Source: Bradyrhizobium huanghuaihaiense
Lineage (GTDB): Bacteria > Pseudomonadota > Alphaproteobacteria > Rhizobiales > Xanthobacteraceae
NCBI RefSeq assembly: GCF_007830635.1
Contig: NZ_VLLA01000021.1
Span: 124,001-188,000 of the forward strand
Direction of reading: 5' to 3'
Length of the DNA: 64,000 nucleotides
Position numbers and translations under genes: made by a program. Positions 8,833 through 16,951 of the stretch are shown one piece after another. How positions within the stretch are numbered: position 1 is the first letter of the stretch; every line of letters starts with the position of its first letter. Below the pieces are notes generated by a model. The model had not been told where the DNA came from and made no database searches. It saw only the letters and a program-made list of their open reading frames with translations.

Positions 8833-9253
8833 ACTCACCCTCGACACCGCCCGCAAGATCCTCGACGCCGCCTTCGCAAAATCCACCGAGCTGAAGCTCA
8901 AGCCCCTCGTCGTCACCATCCTGGACGCGCGCGGCGTGCTCAAGATCGCGGCGGCGCAGGACGGCACCAGCCTGATGCGCGCCGAGATCGCCCACGGCAA
9001 GGCCTATGGCGCGCTCGCGATGGGCATGGGCTCGCGCGCGCTGTTCCAGCGCGCGCAGGAGCAGGCCTATTTCATCGATGCCGTGAACACGATCGCCAAG
9101 GGCGCCTTGGTGCCGGTCCCCGGCGGCGTGCTGATCATGGACGGCACGACCCTGCTCGGGGCGGTAGGCGTGTCCGGCGACACCTCCGACAATGACGAGG
9201 CCTGCGCGGTCGCGGGTATCCAGGCGGCGGGACTGAAGGCCAACGCGGGTTAG
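8825..9253 (+). CDS. GlcG/HbpS family heme-binding-like protein
   Basis: This is a 142-residue single-domain protein of the GlcG/HbpS/PduO-C fold (DUF336). It shows the typical LDTARKILDAAF start, LVVTILDARGVLK, SLMRAEIAHGKAYGAL and PGGVLIMDGTTLLGAVGVSG segments. In other bacteria glcG sits within glycolate oxidase operons; its biochemical role is uncertain, though some relatives bind heme. The ATG lies inside the end of the oxidase gene, with AAAGGAACC just upstream, so the two are translationally coupled. No signal peptide is seen, so it is probably cytoplasmic. Confidence 0.87.
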   Translation: MAELTLDTARKILDAAFAKSTELKLKPLVVTILDARGVLKIAAAQDGTSLMRAEIAHGKAYGALAMGMGSRALFQRAQEQAYFIDAVNTIAKGALVPVPGGVLIMDGTTLLGAVGVSGDTSDNDEACAVAGIQAAGLKANAG

Positions 9254-9265
9254 ACTGCACCATCC

Positions 9266-9398
9266 CCGTCACCCTGAGGCGCCGGAGCGAAGCGGAGGCC
9301 TCGAAGGGCGACGGCCCGGCTGCATCTCGGCCGTGCATCCTTCGAGGCTCCCGGCGCGATGCTGAACGCATCGCGCCACTCGCACCTCAGGATGACGG
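9266..9398. repeat. Dispersed palindromic intergenic repeat
   Basis: The element is bounded by CCGTCACCCTGAGG at 9266-9279 and its near-perfect inverse CCTCAGGATGACGG at 9385-9398. It contains nested inverted pairs: GCCTCGAAGG at 9298-9307 with CCTTCGAGGC at 9339-9348, and a 10-bp perfect stem, GGCGCGATGC at 9353-9362 with GCATCGCGCC at 9368-9377 around a TGAAC loop. Elements of this type are widely scattered between genes in Bradyrhizobium and relatives. Here it separates convergent genes and could act as a bidirectional terminator or mRNA stabiliser. Confidence 0.75.
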
Positions 9399-9416
9399 AT
9401 CGACCAGCGGCCGCTC

Positions 9417-10199
9417 TCAGCGTCCCGTCCAGACCGGCTTGCGCTTCTCGCTGAACGCCTTCAGCCCTTCCTTGGCGTCCTCGGTCATCGCGAGCAGCGC
9501 GATCTGGCTTTCGGTGTAGGCGATGCTTTCATCGAACGACATCGAGGCAATGGCGCGCATGGCGTATTTGCCGCGGCGGATTGCGGTCGGGGATTTGTCG
9601 ACGATGCGGTCGATCAGCCAATCGACCTTGCCGTCGAGCTCAGCCGAAGGCACCGCATAGTTGAGCAGTCCCGCGCCTTGCGCGGCCTTCGCATCGAACG
9701 GCTCGCCCGTCAGAGCCCATTCATTGACCAGCCGCGGCGGCGCGATGGACTGCAACAGGCTCAGCACCTGCATCGGGAACACGCCGACCTTCACCTCGGG
9801 CAGGCCGAAGATGACGTGATCGGCGGCAACCGCCATGTCGGTCATGCACAAGAGGCCCATGCCGCCGGCCATGCAGACGCCGCCAACCCGCGCAATCGCC
9901 GGCTTGGTCGCGTTCTGCGACAGGCGCAGCAGATCGGCATAGTCGACATTTGGTTTGGAATGATCCATCGCGAAGGCCGCGCCGGAGTTCTGCAGGTCCG
10001 CGCCCGCACAGAACGCCTTGTCGCCCGCGCCCGTCAGCACGATGACGCGGACGTCCTTGTCCTCATGCGCGTCGCGATAGCCTTTGCTGATGCCGGCGAT
10101 CACGTCGCCGTTCAGCGCGTTGCGCTTCTCCGGCCGGTTGATGGTGATCCAGAACGCCTGCCCGCGCTTTTCGGTGATGACGGCTGTGGTGTCGGTCAT
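9417..10199 (-). CDS. Enoyl-CoA hydratase/isomerase family protein (crotonase)
   Basis: This 260-residue crotonase has NRPEKRNALNG, GAGDKAFCAGADLQ for the first oxyanion-hole strand, and GGVCMAGGMGLLCMTDMAVAA for the second. The C-terminal trimerisation helix ends in EKRKPVWTGR. Length and motifs are ordinary for acyl-CoA hydratases or isomerases. It is transcribed alone, leftward, convergent with the GlcG gene across the palindromic repeat. The substrate is not predictable. It is about as diverged from the crotonase at 196-993 as typical family members and is not an obvious recent duplicate. Confidence 0.88.
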   Translation of the reverse strand: MTDTTAVITEKRGQAFWITINRPEKRNALNGDVIAGISKGYRDAHEDKDVRVIVLTGAGDKAFCAGADLQNSGAAFAMDHSKPNVDYADLLRLSQNATKPAIARVGGVCMAGGMGLLCMTDMAVAADHVIFGLPEVKVGVFPMQVLSLLQSIAPPRLVNEWALTGEPFDAKAAQGAGLLNYAVPSAELDGKVDWLIDRIVDKSPTAIRRGKYAMRAIASMSFDESIAYTESQIALLAMTEDAKEGLKAFSEKRKPVWTGR

Positions 10200-10334
10200 G
10201 GCACGCTCGCTTCCTTGCTCCCGTTTGCCGCCATTTGCGGCAGCTCGGGTGAAGGGTGCAAGCGCAAACTGCGGCGCGGCGCCGCTTTAGCGCCTCGACG
10301 CAATTTGGGGGACGATCGAAGCGCGAGCCGCGCC

Positions 10335-12425
10335 TCAGGTCGCGACCGCTTTCCTGATCCAGACCTTGTTGTCGTGGAACGCGGCCCCGCCGATCGGCGC
10401 GATCGTGTCCGCGCCCGTCAGCATGTTGATGCCGCGGCCGCCGATATGATTCTTGTTGGGGTGAACGGACTCCGCGATCAAGACGCCGCGTCGCACGCCC
10501 TCGAACAGCGTTGCGACCAGCGTTGTCTCGCCGCGGCTGTTGCCGAGCGTCACGGCATCACCGTCGGCAATTTCGAGCGCGGCCGCATCCAGCGGATGGA
10601 TCATCACGCTCGCTTTGCCCTCGCGCGCCTGCGAGGACGGCGTCTCGTTGAAGGTGGTGTTGAGAAAGCTGCGCGAGGGGCTGGTGGCGAGCCGGAACGG
10701 ATGGGCCTGGTCGGCATGCTCGATCACCGCCCAATGGTCCGGCAACCCCGGCATCTTGTCGAAATCGCCCATTGTCACGCCGAACGGCGGGTGCGCCCAA
10801 TCCGCCCTGAAGTGGAATTTCTTGTCGGCATGGGCAAAGCCGTCGAGGAAATGCGAGGTGCGGAAGTCCGGCTGCAGGTCGCGCCAGAGATCTGCTTCGA
10901 GAGCACCGATGTCGCCGTGATTGCTCAGCTTCAGCGTCGCGTCGATCAGTTCGCGCGGAGTCATCTCGAAGCCCGGGTGGTTGGCGCCAAGCCGCGGCGC
11001 CAGCGCCCGCAGGACCTCATGATTGGAGCGGCATTCGCCGGGCGGGTCGATCAGCTTCGGCCCGACCGAGATGTGCTGGTGACCGCCGCCGTAATAGAGG
11101 TCGTCGTGCTCCATGAACATGGTCGCCGGCAGCACGATGTCGGCCATCAGCGCCGTCTCGGTCATGAACTGCTCGTGCACCGCGACGAACAGATCCTCGC
11201 GCGCAAAGCCCTGACGCACGAGCGCCTGCTCCGGCGCCACCGTCATCGGGTTGGTGTTCTGGATCAGCATCGCCTTGACCGGCCCCTTGCCGCGCAGGGC
11301 CTCAGCGTCGCCGGTAAGGATGCGGCCGATCTTGGACTGGTCGAGCGCGCGGACGCTGTGGTCGATCGCATCGTGGCCCTCGATGATGGATTCGTTGAAG
11401 TGCCACAGCGCATAATTGTTGAAGAATGCGCCGCCGCCCTCGTACTGCCAGGCGCCGGTCACCGCCGGAATGCAATTCGCCGCGTGCATCTGCACGGCGC
11501 CATTGCGGCTGCGCGTAAAGCCGTAGCCATAGCGGAAGAACGTCCGCTTGGTCTCGCCGACCGCCTTGGCGAAGGCCTCGATCTCCGCCACCGGCACGCC
11601 GCAGATCGCAGAAGCCCATTCGGGGGTACGCGTCTTCAGATGCGCCTCGAGCTCGGCGGGGCAGTCCGTGTATTTGTCCATGTAGGCGCGGTCGGCATAG
11701 CCGTCGCGGAACAGGACATGCATGACGCCGCAGGCGAACGCGCCGTCGGTGCCCGGACGCAGGATGATCTTGATGTCAGCCTGCTTCATGGTCTCGTTGT
11801 CGTAGATGTCGACCGCCGCGATCTTCGCGCCGCGCTCCTTGCGGGCGCGCGAGGCGTGCGTCATCACGTTGACCTGGGTGTTGACGGGATTGGTGCCCCA
11901 GATCACGACGAGGTCTGACAGCGCCATCTCGCGTGGATCGACCCCGGCGATCTTGCCGGTGCCGATCGCATAGCCGATGCGGCCCACGTTGGCGCAAATC
12001 GTTTGATAGAAGCGCGAATACTTTTTCACATGGGTGAGGCGGTTGAGCCCGTCCCGCATCACCAGCCCCATCGTGCCGGCGTAGTAATAGGGCCAGATCG
12101 ATTCCGCGCCGAACTCGCGCTCCGCCCGGTTGAAGCGCTCCGCGATCTCGTCCAGCGCCTCGTCCCACGAGATCCGCGCAAACTGGCCCGTGCCCTTCGG
12201 CCCAATGCGGCGTATCGGGAATGTCACCCTCTCCGGGTGATGGATGCGCTCAGCGTAGCGGGCGACCTTGGCGCAGACGACGCCGGCCGTATAGGTCTGT
12301 TTTTTCGAACCGCGGACGCGGCCGATGCTGCGGCCCTCGACCACCTCGACATCGAGGGCACAGGCCGAGGGGCAATCATGCGGACAGGTCGAATGGCGGA
12401 TTTCGATCTTGGCGTGCTGGTTCAT
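10335..12425 (-). CDS. Molybdopterin-dependent oxidoreductase, DMSO-reductase family
   Basis: This 696-residue protein has an N-terminal [4Fe-4S] motif, Cys14-x3-Cys18-x3-Cys22 (CPHDCPSAC) with Cys51, followed by molybdopterin domains (about 55-420 and 430-560) and a C-terminal molydopterin-dinucleotide-binding domain (about 580-690, including SPSRSFLNTTF). Relatives are reductases or dehydrogenases for small oxidised substrates. No twin-arginine signal is present, so it is predicted cytoplasmic, and no electron-transfer subunit gene is adjacent. Cys in the segment QTICANVG near residue 145 could be the metal ligand, but that is a guess. The gene is divergent from the TctC-like receptor gene. 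The substrate is unknown. Confidence 0.86.
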   Translation of the reverse strand: MNQHAKIEIRHSTCPHDCPSACALDVEVVEGRSIGRVRGSKKQTYTAGVVCAKVARYAERIHHPERVTFPIRRIGPKGTGQFARISWDEALDEIAERFNRAEREFGAESIWPYYYAGTMGLVMRDGLNRLTHVKKYSRFYQTICANVGRIGYAIGTGKIAGVDPREMALSDLVVIWGTNPVNTQVNVMTHASRARKERGAKIAAVDIYDNETMKQADIKIILRPGTDGAFACGVMHVLFRDGYADRAYMDKYTDCPAELEAHLKTRTPEWASAICGVPVAEIEAFAKAVGETKRTFFRYGYGFTRSRNGAVQMHAANCIPAVTGAWQYEGGGAFFNNYALWHFNESIIEGHDAIDHSVRALDQSKIGRILTGDAEALRGKGPVKAMLIQNTNPMTVAPEQALVRQGFAREDLFVAVHEQFMTETALMADIVLPATMFMEHDDLYYGGGHQHISVGPKLIDPPGECRSNHEVLRALAPRLGANHPGFEMTPRELIDATLKLSNHGDIGALEADLWRDLQPDFRTSHFLDGFAHADKKFHFRADWAHPPFGVTMGDFDKMPGLPDHWAVIEHADQAHPFRLATSPSRSFLNTTFNETPSSQAREGKASVMIHPLDAAALEIADGDAVTLGNSRGETTLVATLFEGVRRGVLIAESVHPNKNHIGGRGINMLTGADTIAPIGGAAFHDNKVWIRKAVAT

Positions 12426-12659
12426 GTCTCAGTTCGTAACACCAAAATACCAGCCAGCCGAGGGCATTTATCCGGCAGTGCCCATGCGATTTGCTCAAAC
12501 CGTGCGCGCCGGCGGTTCCTGCCGCAACCGCGAAATGCGGCCCAATCACACCGAATCCCCCCGGATATTCCCGGCCGGATCGGCTTTGTGAGGCGTCGAC
12601 AGTCCGCCTCCCCTGCCGCTACAGTGGCTGCCAACAAGAACGATATCAGGGAGGTGGGC

Positions 12660-13634
12660 GTGACGGCCCGACAACTCATGCTGGCGCTGGTCGCCGGCTT
12701 GCTCGGCGCATTCGCCGCGGCCCCCTCATCGGCACAGGATTATCCGACGCGCGCGGTCCGCATCATCGTCCCCTTCGGGGCCGGCGGGCCGGCCGATGTC
12801 GCTGCCCGGCTGATCGGCAACGTGCTCCAGGAGAGCTTTGGCCAGCCTTTCGTGATCGAGAACCGCACCGGCGCGGGCGGCGTCATCGGCACGGTCGAAG
12901 CTGCGAAGTCACCGGCCGACGGCTACACGCTGCTGATGATGTCCAACACCCAGACCGCGAATGAATCGCTGCTGACGCCGGACAAGCGCAAATACGAGCT
13001 GATGCGCGACCTCGCGCCGATCGCGCCGGTCAACTATTCCGATCTCGTCATCGTGGTGAACCCGCAAGTCCCGGTGAAGACGCTTGCCGACTTCATCGCG
13101 CTCGCCAAATCGCAGCCGGGAAAGCTGAACTATGCCTCCTCCGGCCAGGGCACGCCGTATCACATGGCCGGTGAGCTGTTCAAAGCGATGGCCGGCATCG
13201 ACGTCGTCCATGTCCCCTACCGCAATAGCGGCGAAGCTCGCAGCGGCGTGATCGGCGGACAAGTGCAGATGATGATCGACGCCGTGCCGGCGATGGCGCC
13301 GAACATTGCCGAAAACCAGGTTCGCCCGCTCGCCACCACCGGCAAGCAGCGCTCCACGGTGCTGTCGAACGTGCCGACCGCTGGCGAGGCCGGCGTAGTC
13401 GGCTACGAGGCCACGATCTGGCTGGGCCTGATGGCGCCGGCCGGCACGCCGAAGCCTGTCATCGACAAGCTCAATGCCGCTGTAAACGCAATGGTGAAGC
13501 GGCCCGACATCGTAAAACTCTGGACCGAGCAAGGTGCCGTCCCCATGTCAATGACACCGCAGGAATTCGAGAAATTCCTGCGCGGCGACATCGAGAAATG
13601 GGCCGATGTCGTCAAGAAATTCGACAAGTCCTGA
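12660..13634 (+). CDS. Tripartite tricarboxylate transporter (TctC/Bug) family substrate-binding protein
   Basis: This 324-residue periplasmic receptor of the Bug family starts with a cleavable signal peptide (LMLALVAGLLGAFAAAPSSAQ). It has the family hallmarks YPTRAVRIIVPFGAGGPADVAAR, the IENRTGAGG loop and NYASSGQGTPYHMAGELF. GTG at 12660 is chosen because AGGGAGG lies 5 nt before it; an ATG at 12678 would shorten the signal peptide. No TctA or TctB permease gene lies nearby, which is common for orphan Bug proteins. It is followed after 13 bp by the molybdo-hydroxylase operon, so it may capture that enzyme's substrate, probably a carboxylated or N-heteroaromatic acid. That link is inference. 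Confidence 0.88.
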   Translation: MTARQLMLALVAGLLGAFAAAPSSAQDYPTRAVRIIVPFGAGGPADVAARLIGNVLQESFGQPFVIENRTGAGGVIGTVEAAKSPADGYTLLMMSNTQTANESLLTPDKRKYELMRDLAPIAPVNYSDLVIVVNPQVPVKTLADFIALAKSQPGKLNYASSGQGTPYHMAGELFKAMAGIDVVHVPYRNSGEARSGVIGGQVQMMIDAVPAMAPNIAENQVRPLATTGKQRSTVLSNVPTAGEAGVVGYEATIWLGLMAPAGTPKPVIDKLNAAVNAMVKRPDIVKLWTEQGAVPMSMTPQEFEKFLRGDIEKWADVVKKFDKS

Positions 13635-13647
13635 GGCTGCCCTGCTC

Positions 13648-14118
13648 ATGCCCACGCTTCAATTCCGGCTCAACGGCGCGGTGATCGCCGTGGATGCCGA
13701 TCCAGACCAGATGCTGCTCGATGTGCTGCGCACCCGGCTCGGCATCACCGGAGCGCATTTTGGCTGCGGCGCCGGCGAGTGCGGCGCCTGTCATGTCATG
13801 GTCGACGGCCGCGCGATCGCCTCCTGCGACATGCCGATGTGGTCGGTCGCGGACAAGGATGTCGTCACGGTGGAAGGCCTCGGGACAGTGGAGCAGCCGC
13901 ATCCGCTGCAACGCGCTTTCATCGCCGAACAGGCGATGCAATGCGGCTATTGCGTCTCGGGGATCCTGATCAGCGCAGCGGCGCTGCTGAAACGCAATCC
14001 GTCGCCGACCGAGGGTGAGGTGAGAGCAGCGCTCGATCGCAACCTGTGCCGCTGCGGCTCGCATAACCGCATGGTCCGTGCGGTGTTGCGCGCGGCGTCG
14101 GAGATGGCGGCGTCATGA
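13648..14118 (+). CDS. (2Fe-2S)-binding small subunit of an aldehyde-oxidase-type molybdo-hydroxylase
   Basis: This 156-residue subunit has two [2Fe-2S] clusters: the plant-ferredoxin type with Cys40, Cys45, Cys48 and Cys60 (GCGAGECGAC), and the helical type with Cys99, Cys102, Cys134 and Cys136 (MQCGYCVSG and LCRCGSH). It matches the small subunits of isoquinoline oxidoreductase and nicotinate dehydrogenase (IorA/NicA type), which carry electrons from the molybdenum subunit. The stop codon overlaps the next gene's ATG by 4 bases (ATGA), a sign of coupled expression with the large subunit. No Tat signal is present, as is normal for this subunit. Confidence 0.92.
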   Translation: MPTLQFRLNGAVIAVDADPDQMLLDVLRTRLGITGAHFGCGAGECGACHVMVDGRAIASCDMPMWSVADKDVVTVEGLGTVEQPHPLQRAFIAEQAMQCGYCVSGILISAAALLKRNPSPTEGEVRAALDRNLCRCGSHNRMVRAVLRAASEMAAS

Positions 14119-16241
14119 GCTTCCCTGCCCCGAAACTGCCGGTCAGCCTGGTGGCCAATCCAAGGCTGTCGTCCTGGGTGAAATTCACCGGTGACGGCCG
14201 TGTGGCGATCTCGCCGGGCAAGGTCGAGATCGGCCAGGGCATCGTCACGGCGCTGGCGCAGATCGCAGCGGACGAGCTCGACGTCGATATCTCCAAGGTC
14301 GAAATGATGCGTGCCTCGACGGCAGCCAGCCCAAACGAAGGCGTCACGTCAGGCAGCCTTTCGATCCAGCAATCCGGTCGCGCGCTCCGACACGTCTGTG
14401 CCGAGGTGCGCCAGCGTTTCCTGCTTGCGGCTTCCGAGCGTCTCGGTGTCGATGAGGCGTTACTCGATGTCGATGACGGCACGATCTCGGGTCCCGGCAA
14501 TGTCAGGACCAGTTATTGGGAGCTGGCCGGTGATGTTTCGCTCGACCACGACGCCACCCCAGGCGCGACAGCGAAGCTCGCCACGAGGCGCGCCGTCGCC
14601 GGGCATTCCGTCCGGCGCGTGGACATTCCCGACAAGGTGTTCGCCCAGCCCCGCTTCATCCATGACCGGGCATTGCCTGGTTTGCTGCACGGACGCGTGC
14701 TGCGGCCGGACATCTCGGGCGCCAGGCTGATCGCGCTGGACGAGACAGCCGCACGCGCGATCCCCGGCCTCGTCGCGATCGTCCGCGACGACGGCTTTGC
14801 CGGCGTGGTCGCTGAAAGTGAGGCAGCGACGGAAGCCGCATTGAAAGTCCTGCGCAAAGGGGCGACATGGTCCGCGGGCGAGCCCCTGCCCGACGAAGAT
14901 GATCTGGCGGGATTCCTGAAAAGCCAGCCGGTCGAGACCACCGTCATCGACACCAGAACAGCGGCCTCGCCGAAGCAAGCCGTGCGCACGCTCCGGCGGC
15001 AATACATCCGTCCCTACATCGCCCATGCCTCGATCGCACCCTCCTGCGCCATGGCGCAATGGGACGGCGATCGTGTCCACGTCTGGACGCACAGCCAGGG
15101 CGTCTATCTGCTGCGCGCCGATCTCGCCATCGTGCTCAAGCTGCCGGCCGAGAACATCGTGGTCGAGCACATGGAGGGAGCCGGCTGCTACGGACACAAC
15201 GCGGCCGACGATGTCGCGCTCGATGCCGTGCTGCTGGCGAAAGCGGCCGGCGGCCGTCCGGTGCGGGTGCAATGGTCGCGCCACGACGAGATGAGCCACG
15301 CGCCGTTCGGCGCGGCGATGGCCATCGAGATCGAGGCCGATCTCGACGCGGACCATGAGATCGTCGGCTGGCGTCACGCGATCTGGAGCAACGGCCACGC
15401 CGCAAGGCCAGGGCGTGCGGCGCAGCCCGCGCTGCTCGCGGCAACCGAGATCGCAAATTCCTATCCGCGCATGATCTCGACCAATCCGCCCGCAGCCAAT
15501 GGCGGCGGTGGCGACCGCAACTCCGTTCCACTCTATGACCTCCCGGCCTGGACGATCACGAGCCACCGGCTGCTGACCATGCCGGTACGTACCTCGGCGC
15601 TGCGGACGCTGGGCGGACAAGGCAATGTCTTCGCCATCGAGTCTTTGCTCGATGAGATCGCCGCGCTGCGCGGCGAGGACCCCGTCGCATTCCGCCTGCG
15701 CCATCTCCGTGACGAGCGGGCGCGCGACGTCATCCGCGCCGCAGCCCGACGCGCGCAATGGAAACCTCAGAAGCAGGCCGGCATCGGTCACGGCGTCGGC
15801 TTTGCCCGCTATAAGAACACTGGCGCCTATTGCGCCGCAATTGCAGAGATCGAAGGTGCCGACGACATCCGCGTGAAGCGGCTGACTCTTGCGGTCGACG
15901 TCGGCGAAGCCATCAATCCAGACGGCGTCGTCAACCAGATCGAGGGCGGTGCGATCCAGGCGACGAGCTGGGTGCTGAAGGAGCGCGTTCGTTTCGACCG
16001 GTCGCGTATCACCTCGACCTCGTGGACGGACTATCCGATCCTGACATTCAGCGAGGTGCCGGCGGTGGATGTCGAGATCATCCAGCGGCCGGAGATCGAG
16101 CCGGTCGGCGCCGGCGAAGCCGCGCACGGCCCGGTGACGGGGGCGATCGCGAATGCCGTGTTCGATTGCCTCGGCGTGCGCGTGCGCGACCTGCCGATCA
16201 CGCGCGACAGGATCATTGCAGCCATGGAGCTTGCATCGTGA
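14115..16241 (+). CDS. Molybdopterin-binding large subunit, isoquinoline/nicotinate dehydrogenase type
   Basis: This 708-residue large subunit belongs to the xanthine dehydrogenase/aldehyde oxidase family. The start has VEIGQGIVTALAQIAADEL, typical of IorB/NicB-like proteins. The second MoCo domain contains HMEGAGCYGHN near residue 355, RTLGGQGNVFAIES near 495, and the catalytic-glutamate motif GAGEAAHGP with Glu668. The enzyme probably hydroxylates an N-heteroaromatic or aldehyde carbon using water. No FAD subunit and no fused cytochrome domain are seen, so the electron acceptor is unknown. It overlaps both neighbours by 4 bp. A NicX-like dihydroxypyridine dioxygenase homologue lies about 40 kb away, but a pathway link is not established. 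Confidence 0.88.
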   Translation: MSFPAPKLPVSLVANPRLSSWVKFTGDGRVAISPGKVEIGQGIVTALAQIAADELDVDISKVEMMRASTAASPNEGVTSGSLSIQQSGRALRHVCAEVRQRFLLAASERLGVDEALLDVDDGTISGPGNVRTSYWELAGDVSLDHDATPGATAKLATRRAVAGHSVRRVDIPDKVFAQPRFIHDRALPGLLHGRVLRPDISGARLIALDETAARAIPGLVAIVRDDGFAGVVAESEAATEAALKVLRKGATWSAGEPLPDEDDLAGFLKSQPVETTVIDTRTAASPKQAVRTLRRQYIRPYIAHASIAPSCAMAQWDGDRVHVWTHSQGVYLLRADLAIVLKLPAENIVVEHMEGAGCYGHNAADDVALDAVLLAKAAGGRPVRVQWSRHDEMSHAPFGAAMAIEIEADLDADHEIVGWRHAIWSNGHAARPGRAAQPALLAATEIANSYPRMISTNPPAANGGGGDRNSVPLYDLPAWTITSHRLLTMPVRTSALRTLGGQGNVFAIESLLDEIAALRGEDPVAFRLRHLRDERARDVIRAAARRAQWKPQKQAGIGHGVGFARYKNTGAYCAAIAEIEGADDIRVKRLTLAVDVGEAINPDGVVNQIEGGAIQATSWVLKERVRFDRSRITSTSWTDYPILTFSEVPAVDVEIIQRPEIEPVGAGEAAHGPVTGAIANAVFDCLGVRVRDLPITRDRIIAAMELAS

Positions 16242-16936
16242 CGACAGTGAACATCTTGAGCGGCGGCGCGGCGCAAGGCCTGGTGCGCGGCCTCACTGAT
16301 GCCTTCAAGGCTGAGACCGGCTGTAGCATTGACGGCGAGTTCGGCGCCGTTGGTATCATGGCCGACAAGCTGCGCGCGGGTACGCCGGCCGATCTCGTGA
16401 TCCTGACGCAGGCCCTGCTTGCGAAGCTTGCCGAGGAGAAGCTCGTTACCCCCGCCTCGATCGCGGATGTCGGCCGGGTGGAGACCGCGTTGGCGGTCCG
16501 CAGCCGCGACCCCAGGGTGACGGTGAAGACCGAATCCGATTTGCGCGACGCGCTGCGTTCCGCAGACGCCATCTACGTCCCGGACACGAAGGCGTCGACC
16601 GCGGGACAGCACGTCGCAAAGGTGCTGGATCAGCTCGGCATCGCCTACGAGGTGGCATCGCGCCTCAAGATTTTTCCCAACGGTGCGACGGCGATGCGGG
16701 AGCTTGCAACTTCAACTGCGCAAAGACCGATCGGATGCACGCAGGCCACCGAGATCATCGCGACCGACGGCATCGCGCTGTCGTGGGCGCTTCCGCCGGG
16801 CTGCGAGCTGGTGACGATGTACACGGCCGGCGTGACCGCGCGGGCCGCACATCCGAAAGAAGCAGCCGCGCTGGTCGCGTTGCTGACCGGCGCAAACCGG
16901 AAAGACTTGCGCCGGCGCATGGGCTTTGCCGGCTAG
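16238..16936 (+). CDS. ModA-like substrate-binding domain protein without a signal peptide
   Basis: This 232-residue protein resembles the molybdate/tungstate type of extracellular binding domain: VNILSGGAAQGLVRGLTDAFKA at the start, FGAVGIMADKLRAGTPADLVIL and the hinge YVPDTKASTAGQHVAKVLDQLGI. The GTG at 16238 overlaps the stop of the large-subunit gene (GTGA). The sequence begins directly with the first beta strand of the mature fold, and no signal peptide or lipobox precedes it in any plausible start. It is therefore predicted cytoplasmic. In an operon with a molybdo-enzyme it might bind the aromatic substrate or molybdate, or act as an accessory sensor. The function is unassigned. Confidence 0.78.
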   Translation: MTTVNILSGGAAQGLVRGLTDAFKAETGCSIDGEFGAVGIMADKLRAGTPADLVILTQALLAKLAEEKLVTPASIADVGRVETALAVRSRDPRVTVKTESDLRDALRSADAIYVPDTKASTAGQHVAKVLDQLGIAYEVASRLKIFPNGATAMRELATSTAQRPIGCTQATEIIATDGIALSWALPPGCELVTMYTAGVTARAAHPKEAAALVALLTGANRKDLRRRMGFAG

Positions 16937-16951
16937 ATGCGGCTGGCCGTC

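Noticed and set aside
6772..9000. Long open frame (742 codons) on the minus strand across the oxidase gene
   Set aside because: It is antisense to a gene with clear FAD and Fe-S motifs. The frame is open because of GC-rich third positions and has no family resemblance or ribosome binding site.
10226..10242. Hairpin TGCCGC-CATTT-GCGGCA between crotonase and molybdopterin genes
   Set aside because: It is short, lacks a U-run and lies upstream of the crotonase gene rather than at a 3' end; not enough for a call.
9678..11918. Long rightward open frame (746 codons) opposite the crotonase and molybdopterin genes
   Set aside because: It spans two well-supported leftward genes and the gap between them, with low-complexity His/Arg/Ala composition typical of a shadow frame.
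12003..12659. N-terminal extension of the TctC-like protein
   Set aside because: The extension overlaps the divergent molybdopterin gene and precedes a clear signal peptide and ribosome binding site at 12648-12660.
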